64,000 nucleotides of DNA, taken from the NCBI GenBank assembly GCA_964057225.1, contig OZ059897.1, forward strand, positions 7,440,001-7,504,000, given 5' to 3'. The position numbers and the translations under genes are program-made. Source of the stretch: Auanema rhodensis. Its lineage: Eukaryota > Nematoda > Chromadorea > Rhabditida > Rhabditidae. The first letter of the stretch is position 1. Each line of letters opens with the position of its first letter. The notes below the pieces were generated by a model. The model was given only the letters and a program-made list of their open reading frames with translations, had not been told where the DNA came from and did no database searches. Shown here piece by piece: positions 41,058 through 53,900 of the stretch.

Positions 41058-42552
41058 ATATTTATCTCATTTGCTCTATTGCTTCTTCCCTCTCAAAGCA
41101 GACATGCTAACTAATTTAAGAAAGTCATCAGTTTTCTTAAACGATATGGGTAAAAAGTCGACAAGAATAATTTTCTTTGTGTTATTATGAAATAATTAAT
41201 TAGAATAAATAAAATACCACAAAGAACTTTCAAAGAAAAACTAAAAAAATAATGTTATCATTCAAAAAATAATCATTCTTTTCATATTAATATGACGTCA
41301 ACATTTGCTTTGAAAAGAAGAAAGAGACGGATTTACATTGACATGTTCATATACAATATTCATTAGTTTCAAAATGCTTTATTATTTCAAGACAATAGAT
41401 GGAAATCTTTTTTTACGAAATAGCCATCAATATAGAATTAGTAATAGATTTTGTTATATCATATACCTAATATGATATACTTAACGTATATGTAGCATTT
41501 TGCTATTTTTTTTTTATTTTTCATTCTTGTATATCTCAAGGATTTTGAGATAATTTAGTTGTAGAGAGCGTTTGAAGTACAAAAGTATGTATACTATACT
41601 ATATGCAGATGTAGTATACATATATGCAGATGTAGTATATGTATAGTTAGTATTACATGGATTTATTATATTTTTATAAAAATTGTAGAAAAGCTTCTAA
41701 ATACATATATGATTTGACAGAGCTTTCTTTATTTTATTTTTCTTTTACAATAATTTAGTTCAAGATAAATGATTATATTCAATCAAATGACAGCAAAAAG
41801 AAAAAAAATTGTTGTATATGTAACATAAGGTAAGATTCATCACAAATACTTAATATATCCATATACATATGAATGTATGAATAACCTATAAATCATATAT
41901 TTCTTGTCGTCGTTCAAATTTTCTCAGTTTGGAAGCAATCACTTTGACTTATTTTGATTTTTATATGACATGATAATAACTCTGAATGGGAGACTAAAAT
42001 GCATAATAGGAAAAGCTCAATAACGTATATGAGATGAATGAAAATAGTTTTTAAGCTGTAACTATGCTCATATACTTTGTTATACTTACATAGCCTAATA
42101 CATGTTTATATAGTTTTACTATTATTATATACTATTTGTTTATTTACCTAGTTTTTAAGCTGAAAATAATGAAAAAAAAAGTGAAAAAATGAAAGAAATT
42201 ATAGCAACTGTTCTGTGTTTGATTTGAATAAATAAATAATCATGCGTGAAGTTCACGTGAGAATATGTTAATTAAATTGATGAATTGAAATAGTTTTTGT
42301 TGATTTATAAATCAATTAATATATGAAAAATGATACCGACGTATAAAGAACATAAAGAACTAAAGTAAAGCTTCAAATGTAATTGCATCAGATACTAACG
42401 ATCATAAGAGTTTTGGAAATACTTGAAACTTTTGTCAAACTGAAATAGAATTTTCTTGAAAATTTTCCGAGAAAATGTTAAAAAGTTTCAAACTTCAGAG
42501 AGAAGGTGGAACATACGAAAGAGCATTTGCAGAGAAAATATTAGATCTACAG

Positions 42553-42559
42553 CAGAGAA

Positions 42560-42590
<31 letters not shown>

Positions 42591-42598
42591 AAAGAGAG
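42553..42598. repeat. (GA)n microsatellite
   Basis: Forty-six bases of GA with one GATA interruption, in the gene-poor region. Confidence 0.9.
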
Positions 42599-45500
42599 TA
42601 CACTTTCAATAGCCCACACGAGAATAGATCTTCCTTTTCTATATCGAATATATTACATTTTAGAAATAAATTGCATATCATAAAATAAATTTTATAAATA
42701 TATTTGGATCTCTAGTAATATCTATGACTTTGCTGACATGGAAGCTGTCATTTTGATATATTTACGTTTGAATCTTACTTATATCGTATAGTTAACGCGA
42801 AAATGCCTTTTACACGCAAAATATTCGATGAATAATTCAGACAAAAATAAAAAAAATAAAAATGAATGGTTAACAAGTTAGATTGGTTAAAAAATGTTGT
42901 TGAAACATTTCAAGTCAACGAAGCAACCGGAAGAGAACATTTAATAGTTAAGTTGGAAAAAGTCAAAGAAAAGTTATAAAATTGAATAATTTACTAATAT
43001 ACATATAGTATGCATGTATGTATATCTGGTATTATCTGCTAAATAAATGAGGAAAAGCTTGTTGAAATTTACATATTTTCATAAAAAAATAATAAGAAAG
43101 CATATTTTCATTTTGAGTTATAGCAAGCATTTGTTGAGCTAACTTCTGAAATAATTTTGAAATATAGCAAGCTGGCTGAGAAAATTTCATTCGATGTTTA
43201 GATATTATAGTTTGAAGTGAGTAATAAAGGAATTTACTTAATCGAATCACATTTTTTTAGCTTTCGAAGTGTCAAAAATTGCAAAAAAAAAAGAATAAAA
43301 TTGGTGAATATGTCAGGAAGCATATTGATTATAATCAGTTAATCTAGTTATATATTATAGAGCTTAGAGTTCGCCGGTGTATCATAAGGTCAAAATAACA
43401 CAGAATTCTTCTGCAATGAACGCGAAAGTTACTGCCAAACATCCAAAAGATATTCTTCTAATAAGTACTTGCTTTGGAAAATTGTATCTTTTCTTGACTG
43501 AAATGCTAATAAATGAATGAATATTTGTAGAAAAATAAAAGATTTTTTTTATTAATAGGCGGATTGGTCAAGAATGAAAAATTGTGGGGTGAGTGGAGAT
43601 AGTTGGAGAGAGCATTCAGCGGAAATAGTCCGTGTAAGGCAGTTCAAGCAAACAAACTTTATTCAGTCAAACGAACAACAGGTGTCAAGTTGAACGATGA
43701 TGTTCTGAGGTATTTTTTCTAAAGAGAATGATGACCATGACAACAGAAATATTATGGAAAAACATTGGAAGAAGAAGCTGTATATCATGATCATGATTGA
43801 CATGCTAACGTTGAAAATGTGATGTTGCCAATCTGACAGAGAGAACAACGACGACGACAACGACGACAACGAGCTAGTCATATATGTTGCCAATATTTTA
43901 ATTTCAAAATGAAGTAACAACATGGTGCATGCTCTGTGTTAAAACCGTTGAAACATTTTCGAAACAGGGGTGACATACACGGCAGTGACGATGGAAAGCT
44001 GACTTTTACATGAGACAAGAGTGCCACTAACAGCATGTTTCAACATTTTACCTAAGCAATATGAACACACCCAGTCTGCAACATTCTGAATGTACAAACT
44101 GAGTGATGACGTTGAAAAAAAGTAGCAGGAAATGTCGATGAACGAAAAGAAGTAGCACAAAGATTTTAATAAAAGTTAATCAGTTTTTTATATATTTTTA
44201 CTATGATTATCTTCTCTTAATCAATATCTTAATTAAATAATATAACAAATAGAAATATATTAAGGTTGGAATTTGTTGGAACAAGCTTTAACTGAGTCAT
44301 AGTTTAAAACAGAAGTTCAGAATGCTACAGCATAATTAAAAGTAAAACAATAGAAAAGAAATATGAAAACAAGGAACCGAGCTTCAAAGAAACTTAGTGT
44401 CCAGTTTTAGTCGAAGTTATATAATTGGCCATTTATCAATAGCTCTAGACTGCTAGACACAGAAGCTTTAACCCACCAGGTTATTTCCGGCCAAGTCACA
44501 TAGCCTCAGCAGAATTCAAATTATTTAAGAATGAAAATGATGAAGCATTGAACAGCTTGACTGTGCAAGTAAAGTTCCAAAGGCGGTTGCTCATATTGAT
44601 GTTCCATCTGCACACACATAGGTATGCAGTCGTTAGTTAGTTACAATGAAAGGTTGAAGTTTACATTTTAAAGAAAAATGTTAGGCTAAAGGTTATGAGC
44701 TTAAAGAAAGATTTGATTTTAGCACAATAGTAGTAAACTTTCATCATTTGGCAACTAGCATATGAATCTGAAACGGAAATTAGTTTTTAAGCTTTCTGAA
44801 TTCATCCTATCTGGTTTTCATTTCCTGTAATAAGATCTGACGTCTGTATATATTAATTTTAAATATGAAAATTCAATTAAAATGTAAAAATGAAGTTTCA
44901 AGCTTACATAGCTCTTTCAACTCTTTTGTTTGGTCGTTAGCAATAGAAAGACAAAAAACTAATAAACAGGTTCGTTGTATAGAGAGCTGTAAGAGAATGA
45001 TTTGACAAAATCAGATTTTAACGAAATTCGACACCCGGTAGTCTATTGCTCAAAAATACATTTTAAATCCACATGTTTTTCCAGAAGCAGAAGGTTCTCT
45101 CCATTTTCTTCATTCTTTTTCTTCTTTTACTCTCTCATTTTTACTTTATACTTCATTTTCTATCTTACATTTTGACAGCAAAAATCTCAGATGACATCTA
45201 ATTGGCTGGACAATAAACTGAAAGAGAGGAAACAGAGAGGGTGGGAAAATAAATGATATATAAAGAGAGAGAAAGAGATGGAAAGAGTGAAAAAGGAGGG
45301 AGAGGGGGGGGGGTGTGGCGAAAGCTTGAGATGAGGATGCTCGGCAATGTTCGTTTGACAGAATTTAGCTCTCTATATCTATTTTATACAGTATAAAATT
45401 GATATTATATATATATATATATATATTTTTTTTTTTTAATATTTGTTAAAGGTTTTTTTGTGAATAAAATTTTGAAAAATCTATCAGAGAGTAGCTGCAA

Positions 45501-46778
45501 GTGACACGAGACTAACTAAAAAATGGAATAATTCGGGAGACAAATTAATATGACAGAATTCTGCAAAAGACATACGAACGATGAAAGGTTGTGAAATGAT
45601 GTTCTCATGGCATATACTATATACATTTACCTATATATATATATATATATAATTTTATACAACTTTACACAAAAATTTGAAAATTTTACTCAAAGTTAAT
45701 CGACATCCAAAGGGGAGGAGAGCTTTAGGTATGAGTCACAGATTTACAGTAAGAAAGGAAACAATCAGATGCACCATATCATAATAGAATATATCCATTT
45801 ACTGAAAATAAACTTTTATGAACTTTGAAAAGTTGTGCCATTCGAAAACTTTGCAAAGGTTTATTTCGGAAATTAAAAATTTATGAAAACTTCCTTAAAA
45901 TAAAAATAGAAAATGGTTAGTTGAATAGTAAGAGAACGTTCCTCTCATTAGAGTCAACTAAGTTTATCCATATTTGATAATGAATATACATTCATGTGAT
46001 ATGTAGCATCGTGAGTAGATATTGCATTTTCTAATTTTATGAAAAAAAAGAAAAGAAAAAACTGCAAAACATTCCATCAATTGGAAATAACACGACTTGA
46101 ATGAAGCGATTTTCGTATTCAAAAAATAAAGTTTTAAAGGATGGAATGGATCAAGTTGTGAGCTGTTAGCTTGGCATCTGAGCAAGATAGACGAAAAAGA
46201 AGCATAACTAATGGGAAACGAAGATGAGTGAGATTGATAAGAAGGAAAAGCTGTGAGATGAACATTACTTTTTTCTAGTTTTTTAGAGAGACAAAAGAGG
46301 GGTTGAGAAAGACAGATCGAGATTTTGGAAACGAGATCTCAGGAATGAACATGACAATCAGCCATTGAAACAAACGAAGTTTTGCGACAACAGAAGGACA
46401 AACCATACTCAATCCTTGAGTTCGTCTACGTTTTATAATTCATATCATATAGTTAAAACTAGTAATTTGTAATATTACTAAAAAAACAATGCTAATTTTT
46501 TTAAAGGAAGGAATGGAGAAAAGAAATGAAGAATATTGGAATTCGGAGTTAATTGAAACAATCCTTTGGGAATTTGTAACTCAAATCTTAGCTTAATTCT
46601 CTTAAAATGAAAGTAAACCTAGTTTTCTTTGTCGACTTGTAAATCAAAAAGAATTAAAATACAACTTTATTTTAATAAGACAACACATTCAAGTTTTTTA
46701 TCCGTACAACTTATCAAAGATTGGAAAATTTGTCAATGAAGCTCCAACGTTTTTCATTTTCATTTTCAACCAAAAAGG

Positions 46779-47597
46779 ATGATTAACCGGTTGTTTATAT
46801 TAACTCAACTATGTGTGTTAGTTTTCAAAAAAATATTTTAAAACTTTTATTTAATTTTTTTTTATTTTTAATATTTATATTTACATATTTAAAGGTTGGT
46901 TAGTATAACTAACTCTGTTGAAGTACTTTGTCATACTTTTCCAGCTTCAACACCTGATATAGCTATATATTCTAATAGAGTATGCTTTTCATATAATTTA
47001 TCTTAACTTACTATAATATCTAACTAGAAATAATATGATTAATTTTAGGTTGAAAGGGGAAATAGTTGTGAAATTATGTTTTTGGATTCATATTCTCAAA
47101 TATCAATATCAGCATTGAGTTTGGGTGAAGCTACAGCTCCTATAAATGTAAAATCTTAAATAATCAAAGTTTATGATAATGATATGAATTTAAGAGAATT
47201 CAATGCAGTAGACGTAATGAAACCGAATATTCATACTTGTTTTGTAGATGTAGAAAAAACAATTGTAATTCAATGGATAGTTTACTAGTAAATTATATAA
47301 AAACTTAAATATATATATATATAATATTCTATATTTTCAGAACTTGTTTAAAACACGACCAGCTTACCAAGACTGGTATAAACGGTTAAAGGTTTATAAA
47401 AGAACATATACCAGTTACATACAAGAATTTGAAAGTAAGTTTATAGATATGTAATAATATTAATAATAAATTTAGAAACATACATAGAACTTGGAATGTA
47501 TGTCTTAATCCCAATAAGCTTTATAAGTATTATTTATGTATTTTATATTATTGGAAGAGTAGGTGATATGTATAATCGACTTAAAAGTTCCTTTTGA
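46779..47597 (+). CDS. Small six-cysteine (Ly6/three-finger-like) type I membrane protein
   Basis: Exons 46779-46816, 46895-46979, 47049-47147, 47195-47287, 47341-47434 and 47476-47597 give 176 aa with all phases consistent. I do not recognise a named gene. Residues 1-20 look like a signal peptide. The ectodomain has six Cys (about 25, 48, 78, 91, 93, 98), ending CRCRKNNCN; a final C-N after a C-x-C is typical of Ly6/uPAR and activin-receptor type ectodomains. An N-glycosylation site (NET) is present. A basic, aromatic stalk (about 106-138) leads to one transmembrane helix (YVLIPISFISIIYVFYII) and a short basic tail. No kinase domain follows. Function unknown. AATAAA lies 74 bases after the stop. 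The intron at 47148-47194 is needed to skip an in-frame TAA. Confidence 0.66.
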
Positions 47598-47670
47598 TTT
47601 GAATATATCTTATACTGTCATTCATAAAACTCTTCCATTTGTTCTTTTTCATTAATTTTGTTTTTCATTA

Positions 47671-47676
47671 AATAAA
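47671..47676 (+). terminator. Polyadenylation signal of the six-cysteine protein gene
   Basis: AATAAA 74 bases downstream of the stop at 47597. The following SLC3A gene converges from the minus strand, with its stop at 47996; the 398-base gap between the two stops holds only 3' ends. Confidence 0.6.
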
Positions 47677-47995
47677 CATTTTTATATTTAAAATTATTTA
47701 TATTAATCTTAACAAGCTTCTTTAAAAGAAAAAAAATGATATAGTTAATTGCACAGATAACTTGATAAACGGGCTAATAAAACCGGTATTTGAATTTTCA
47801 ACAAATGTACAAAAAAATTTGTTTCGAGAGTGAATTGCCTAATATGTAGTGTAAGCACCGATTAATCGTTTGGTTTGTTTCTTGTTTGTTGATTCAGATT
47901 GAGATCTAAGAACTCGAACTGAACAGTATTTTGAGTAGAATATATCATATACATAACTGACTATATGTGATTATAGAAACATCAAACTGAAAAGT

Positions 47996-50900
47996 TTAAG
48001 CTGGATATTTGAAAACAATTCCTTCTTCCGACTGTAGCTCAATGCTTTTTGAAGATAAATCGATAGCCTGACGAGATGAATATGATTTTACAGTAGATGT
48101 TACAGTAACTATCTGAAAAATAAGAAATGTTAATAAGAAATTAAAAGAAATTCTTATTACCTGACTACTGCCTAGATTTATATGTTGTGGAAGATCAATT
48201 AAAGGAAGAGATACTGTATTTGGTGAAAAATTCACAGCGGCTACATAGATCTGAAACAAGTAGTTTCATTTCAGACAATTCTTCATACTTTACTCACATT
48301 TCCAATTGTGGAATTATTATCTTGTAGAAAACGAGTAACAGTGAATGCTCCATCGACTAATCTTCCAACCTGAAACAATCAAGATAAACACATCCAAGTT
48401 TTAAAACAAGTTCGAAATCTAGAGCATCGAAGCTTAGAGTAATAAAACAAAGTTTTTGTCTGTTTATATGAACTGATGCAGTATAAACTATGTTGAAAGG
48501 TTTTAAAAAATACATGATATATATAACTAACCAGAGTTTTTCCAGTTGACAAAGTTTCATCTCGTTGTCGAAGTTTTGCTAATTTACTAAACATTTTTAA
48601 AGCGGATTTCTCTTCACTATATTGCAGCTGAAATAACATAATTATAAATTATATAAGTATACAATTTTTAATTTATTTACCTGCCAGTTAACATTTTTAC
48701 TATCTGGATGAACAAGTGCTTGAGCAGACTCTTTCGTGGAAAATCCAGCAGTTTCTGTATCATCCCATTGCATAATACCTCGTTGTGCAGGAACCTGATA
48801 GATAAGATATAAAAGTTGTTCCTTGTCTTAGTTAACTCACTTGTGAATCATTTCTCAGATCTCTCATACCAATTTCATCACCATAATAAATGTTATTTGT
48901 TCCGGGAAGAACTAATTGAAGCATTGACAGAAGCTCAGCATGAATTCGAGACCCAACACGTGAAGCTACTCGTGAAGTCTGCGGATTTCCGAACTGGAAC
49001 TCAGCAGAATTAATTTTTTTTTCAAATAAAATAAATTGTTCTTACCTCCCATTGTGGCCAAACTTCATCGTGATTAGAATGGAAAAGCAAGACGTCCGAC
49101 AGAATTTCATGAACGCAAGTTGCTACAGTTCCTTCCGTTCTATGGCAAATTTCTAAATTATGAGTTGATTTCCAAGAAATTTCAATTTAAACTAACCAGA
49201 ATCTTTTTGAATTCTTGAAAATTCATAATTAATCACAGTGTCTAATCCACTGGAAGCTAATTGAAGTTTATCCTTTTCTTTAGCTTCATCACGTGATGCA
49301 AACAGAGCTCTAAACATGTGGAAACATGAATTATTCTTAATATTTTTCGATTGAACATACATTCTCTTATTTTGGTCTTTTAGAAGAACACTTTCAGAAG
49401 CATATGTATCTATATGGTTACGTATTTCTCGGATAATAATCGCGATTTCTGACCAATTCTGCATAAATTATGATGTAAGGTTAACATATTCATGAACTAG
49501 TACTTACAGCTTCTGTTCCATCTTGTGAACGAGCTAAATACTCAATTTCAGATAAATAGAATCCATCTATTCCACGATCCATCCATTTAGATAGAACATC
49601 CTAAAACAAATATGAGTACTCATATGTTTTCTATTCAATAATATTATAAAAATAAATAAGAAGCTTTTGTTTTATTTGATTGGCATGTTACTTACAAACA
49701 TATGTTGTCGTACGGATTCTAACTTCCAATTAAGAATTGCAGCTTGGGGATTTGATTTGACATGAAGATAATGTAGAGATTTATGAGTTGAATAGAAATC
49801 TTTTGTAGCTGGCTGATCCGTCCAATGATAAAACTGAAACGGTTATCGATGAGATAAGATGACAAATGTTTGTGAGCTTCATCGTATTACCTCAGAATAA
49901 TTCTTATTTTCTGGCATACTAGCAGTTGATGATGCCAAGAACCATTCATGTTCTGTTGATGTTGAAGCAATTGGTATGGTTATAACAATTTTCATTCCTA
50001 AAATAATGAAAAATATATTATTCATAATTTTGGTCATGATGCATGTAGCATGTATTGAATTTGAAAGCAACCGATTAGTTAGAATTTTAATTTCAAAATG
50101 ACATTCAAATCCTAAATTCAACGCCAATATGCTAATTGCTAACTTACCTATTTCGTGAACAGCTTTAATTAATGTGTCAGTATCTTGATTAACACCAATC
50201 TTTGATTCCATTTGATCAAAATTTCTAACAGATGGGCCAAAATCATCACTAATTAAGAATGGTGTTGGCCATACAACCTTAAAACAAAATTTTTGAATTA
50301 CTTTATTATTTATTCAAAATCTGACTTGAACACCACTCTTTCGAAGTTTATCTAGACGTGAAATCAAGCCGTTCACGTCACCTACTCCATCTCCATCAGA
50401 ATCTTGGAACGATGGTACCCAGACCTGAAAGTTTAAATTTTAAATTTCAGTTTGAGTCATTCAATTTCTTTTTTCAATGATTTTTATCAATACATATGTT
50501 ATAAACAGATGACTGTTATAACCTTTGTAAAATACTTTCAAGCTTTAAGAAAAAATAAATAAATAGTCTTCGGTCTTGAAATTTATTGGGTCATTTTTCA
50601 AAACGAAATAGCCGAAATGATTTGTTCTTGAGAAGCAAATGAAATTTTAGCAATTTTTTCTTTCTTTCTATCTTAAAAATTCTTTTGAGTTAACTCCGCC
50701 CGCTGTACAACAAACTGAAGAATTTTAGTTTTGGTGAATCATTCTTTCTTCTCTAATTTTCTTTGAAAGATTTCAAAATTCTTGAAATCTAAGAGTGTAA
50801 ACCCTCTTTTAAGCTCAAGCGAACCTATCTCTCCGGATAAAAAATCACAAGAACTTCAAAGTAGCGAATTGTTATAGCGTTCGTTTTTTTTTTTTTTCAG

Positions 50901-53900
50901 AAAAAAAAAGAAAGAAATAGAGGAAAAATAAAAACAGATGCACATGTCTCTCTCACTTTCAAAAGAGATCACACAAACTTTTTTTTTACAATATCCTCAG
51001 CTTAAATGATTGATTAGCTAATCATATTATCTCTCAGCCTTCAATTTTGCACTTTTCCCAGAGCAAGAAAATGATAAAACTATAAAACAAAATTAGAAAA
51101 ACGAACTTGATATGCAACAGATGTTTGCCACCAATGAGGCTTTTCCCGAATTGAGCAACTTGGAGATATAATAACGATGACTATAGCTATGATGAACATG
51201 ATAAGCCATAATATCCAACATAGAATAAATAGAAATAGTCTGAAACAACATATATTATGTTTTAAGTCCCGAAAAAAAATTTTTTTCTCAAAAAAACTAC
51301 ATCTCTTTATCTGTTATCTTAACACCATTATAACAATCTTCCCTATTCTGCTCATAAATCCGTTGGCTATTCTCATTTTTAGCTACCACTTTAGATCTTG
51401 GCTTTAATATAGATTTACGACAGATTATTTGGCTTGTCTTCATTCTTATAAACAATGAAACCAGCATCGTCATTCTACTAGATGACAGGGTGGGTCATTC
51501 AAGAGCAGCCCCTTAGGGCTTGACTAATGCCCCAAACGTGAAAATAGCCATAATGTCCTGAAGACTAAGCTATATTGTCCCAGATTTGCAAGCCATCTGC
51601 TCTCACTGAGAAGCGTTTATTTAATTAAAATAAACAAAATTCATAATACTCTACTATGTATGTATGTAAGTAGTATTAGAATTGAAACTTGCTAACAGAT
51701 ACATAGCATTTGTCTTCGCTTATATCGTTCAACAACAGTTGTAGCAACATAATAAAACAACAGACGGAAAGCGTTCTTTCCAAGTTTTCTCAACAAAAAA
51801 ACTTTTTGAATGAAAAATTAGATGTAGTTTTGCAAATAAATTGTAATAAAAAAGTATTCTTGGACCAAAATATCTGACCTGTTTCTAATATTGAGCAGAG
51901 GCAAAGACAATTCAATTCTGCAGTTTTATTCAACTTAAGTACATTTAATAATTTCTCTTTAAATATTTTCTCTTTCAACTATTCTATAGCATATAAAGCT
52001 AGTCATATGAGGCCAGTATGGAAACCTCAAGTAATTATAGAACAGAGAGAATTTGCAAAGACTATATCTGGCGTAATACGAATGCGAACTTGCGTATAGT
52101 TAATTCAACCGTTCTACTTACGTAAAATTTTCAAATATAATTCCATTTCATGAACTATTTTGAATATTCTGTGGGGGCTTTCATGTCCTATACAACTATT
52201 TGGATGAATAATAGCTGAAAAATTTTATATTCTATCAGGAACAACCGGCCGATGCGAAAATAAAATTAAAATAACCCCCCCCCCTCTCATATCTTCCTTC
52301 TCACCCTGAATAGATACGGAAAACTATGAGAATATGAAATAATTTGAATAATATAGTACGAATACTTTACCCCAAACTTATAATTGCATTCCCTCAGGCA
52401 ATGAGCAAGGCCGTACTCTTTGTCACGATAATGAAGCAAACTGATTGCAATCATCGGTCAGTTTTCATTCATTATACGAAGCTTACACGTCAAATTGTAG
52501 TAATAACACTATAGAATTCTTTTGAAGTTGACTAATTATATTATTTCTGTGGAGGGATACAGCCTGTTGTTGTTGTTGTTGTTGATCGATCTTTGACTGT
52601 CAAAGTTTGCTAATCAACTTCTGGCTTAGAGTACATGTAACATGTCAGTAAGCCAATAGCTCAAATATGAATTCATTATTTAAATAATATTTCTATTCAA
52701 ACGTAAAATCTAATTTTTGAATTTTAAAAATAAATCAATATTTGTTAATTATACATATGTATTTTCAGCTGAATAAACAATTTGTATAGGTTTCAACATG
52801 TAACGTACAATCGGTTAATGTGTGAAATCCTATTTTAAACCAAATATATTCAAAATTCTTTTCTATAGACTGCTTATTTAAAATTGCTCTTGACGGAAAA
52901 ACAAATAAACAAACAACCTCGTTGGTCATTTGAGTATTCAATCTTACGTCCAACTTGCTGAACCTAATGACATGTCATCGGTAAAGAGACAATGAAAGTC
53001 TAAAAGCAAACTGCAATCTGTCGTATGCCCTCCGTACTTTGTCTTTTCCCTGTCGACAGGTTCTATTCTGTCACTTTGTCTTTTCTCTCGTCTATCTTAC
53101 CCATAACCATCATTCCCCTCGATTACGCCACGCCGTTTGTTGTTACTGGACTCTTTGCCCCTTGTCTGCGTTTTCTTTTTCATTTGATCGCTCTCGGAAG
53201 TCCCACACGTTGGTGATTAAGCTGTTTAGGCTACGGCTTACATAGTCGCAGCAAACAAGCAATATATACAAACAGATTTCAACAAAAGCAATTATGTATT
53301 TTGATTAACTATGCCTGTACTTTCTGCATATAGTTAGCCAATACAGTCAGAAGGACAAACCCAACAACAACTTTCATACTAAAGTGTATACGTGAGACCG
53401 GAGAGTAGTGTACATTTGAGACCGGAAATGCAAATCTTGACAAGAACTGACCTGATTGCTCGCCAGAATCCATCGTCCTGGTATTGTGTTAGTTCTTCTT
53501 CATTTAATCCTATTTGGGTCTCAGGCTTTTTCGACCTTGATACTGGCTCATCGTCTGTCTCGACCACAACATCATCATCTATCTGAAAATAATTTTCATA
53601 AAACTTTTGTAAGCAGTATACTGAACATTCTTTGTCTATTGATTGACTAGATCTTCCATGACCTTTTAGTATTATATCAATTCATTTGTGTTAAGTAAAG
53701 GTGATAGAAAGGGAATGTTTTTAAGGTTATTTATCTCTCATCATCTCGATACTATAACTTTACGGTCTTTCAAGTCAAGAGATTCGGAACGATATCAAAA
53801 AATATTTCGTTCCGAAAGTAAAAGATGGCCTTGTTTGTCAGATTAGTGTAAGAATATTATGCAAAATAGATTCCAAGCGTTTAATAGGTTTCAATGTTTG

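Larger units (their letters stand above)
35693..46778. other. 11 kb gene-poor, purine-rich region
   Basis: No exon chain could be supported on either strand. The plus strand is rich in A and G over most of the length (GAAA, AGAGA and GAAGA runs), so minus-strand open frames are Phe/Leu/Ser-rich artefacts (e.g. 38437-38817 and 43663-43923). It includes GA tracts at 38675-38704 and 42553-42598, a CT/CTTT tract at 40929-41057, a TGTGAG repeat at 37505-37550 and a G10 run at 45304-45313. It may be regulatory sequence or distal 5' introns of the EGF/PPSY gene; that is inference. Confidence 0.5.

Noticed and set aside
47171-47287. Open frame read straight through the short intron of the six-cysteine gene
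   Set aside because: It needs a start without support and loses the four cysteines that the spliced version gains; the 47-base intron 47148-47194 keeps phase on both sides.
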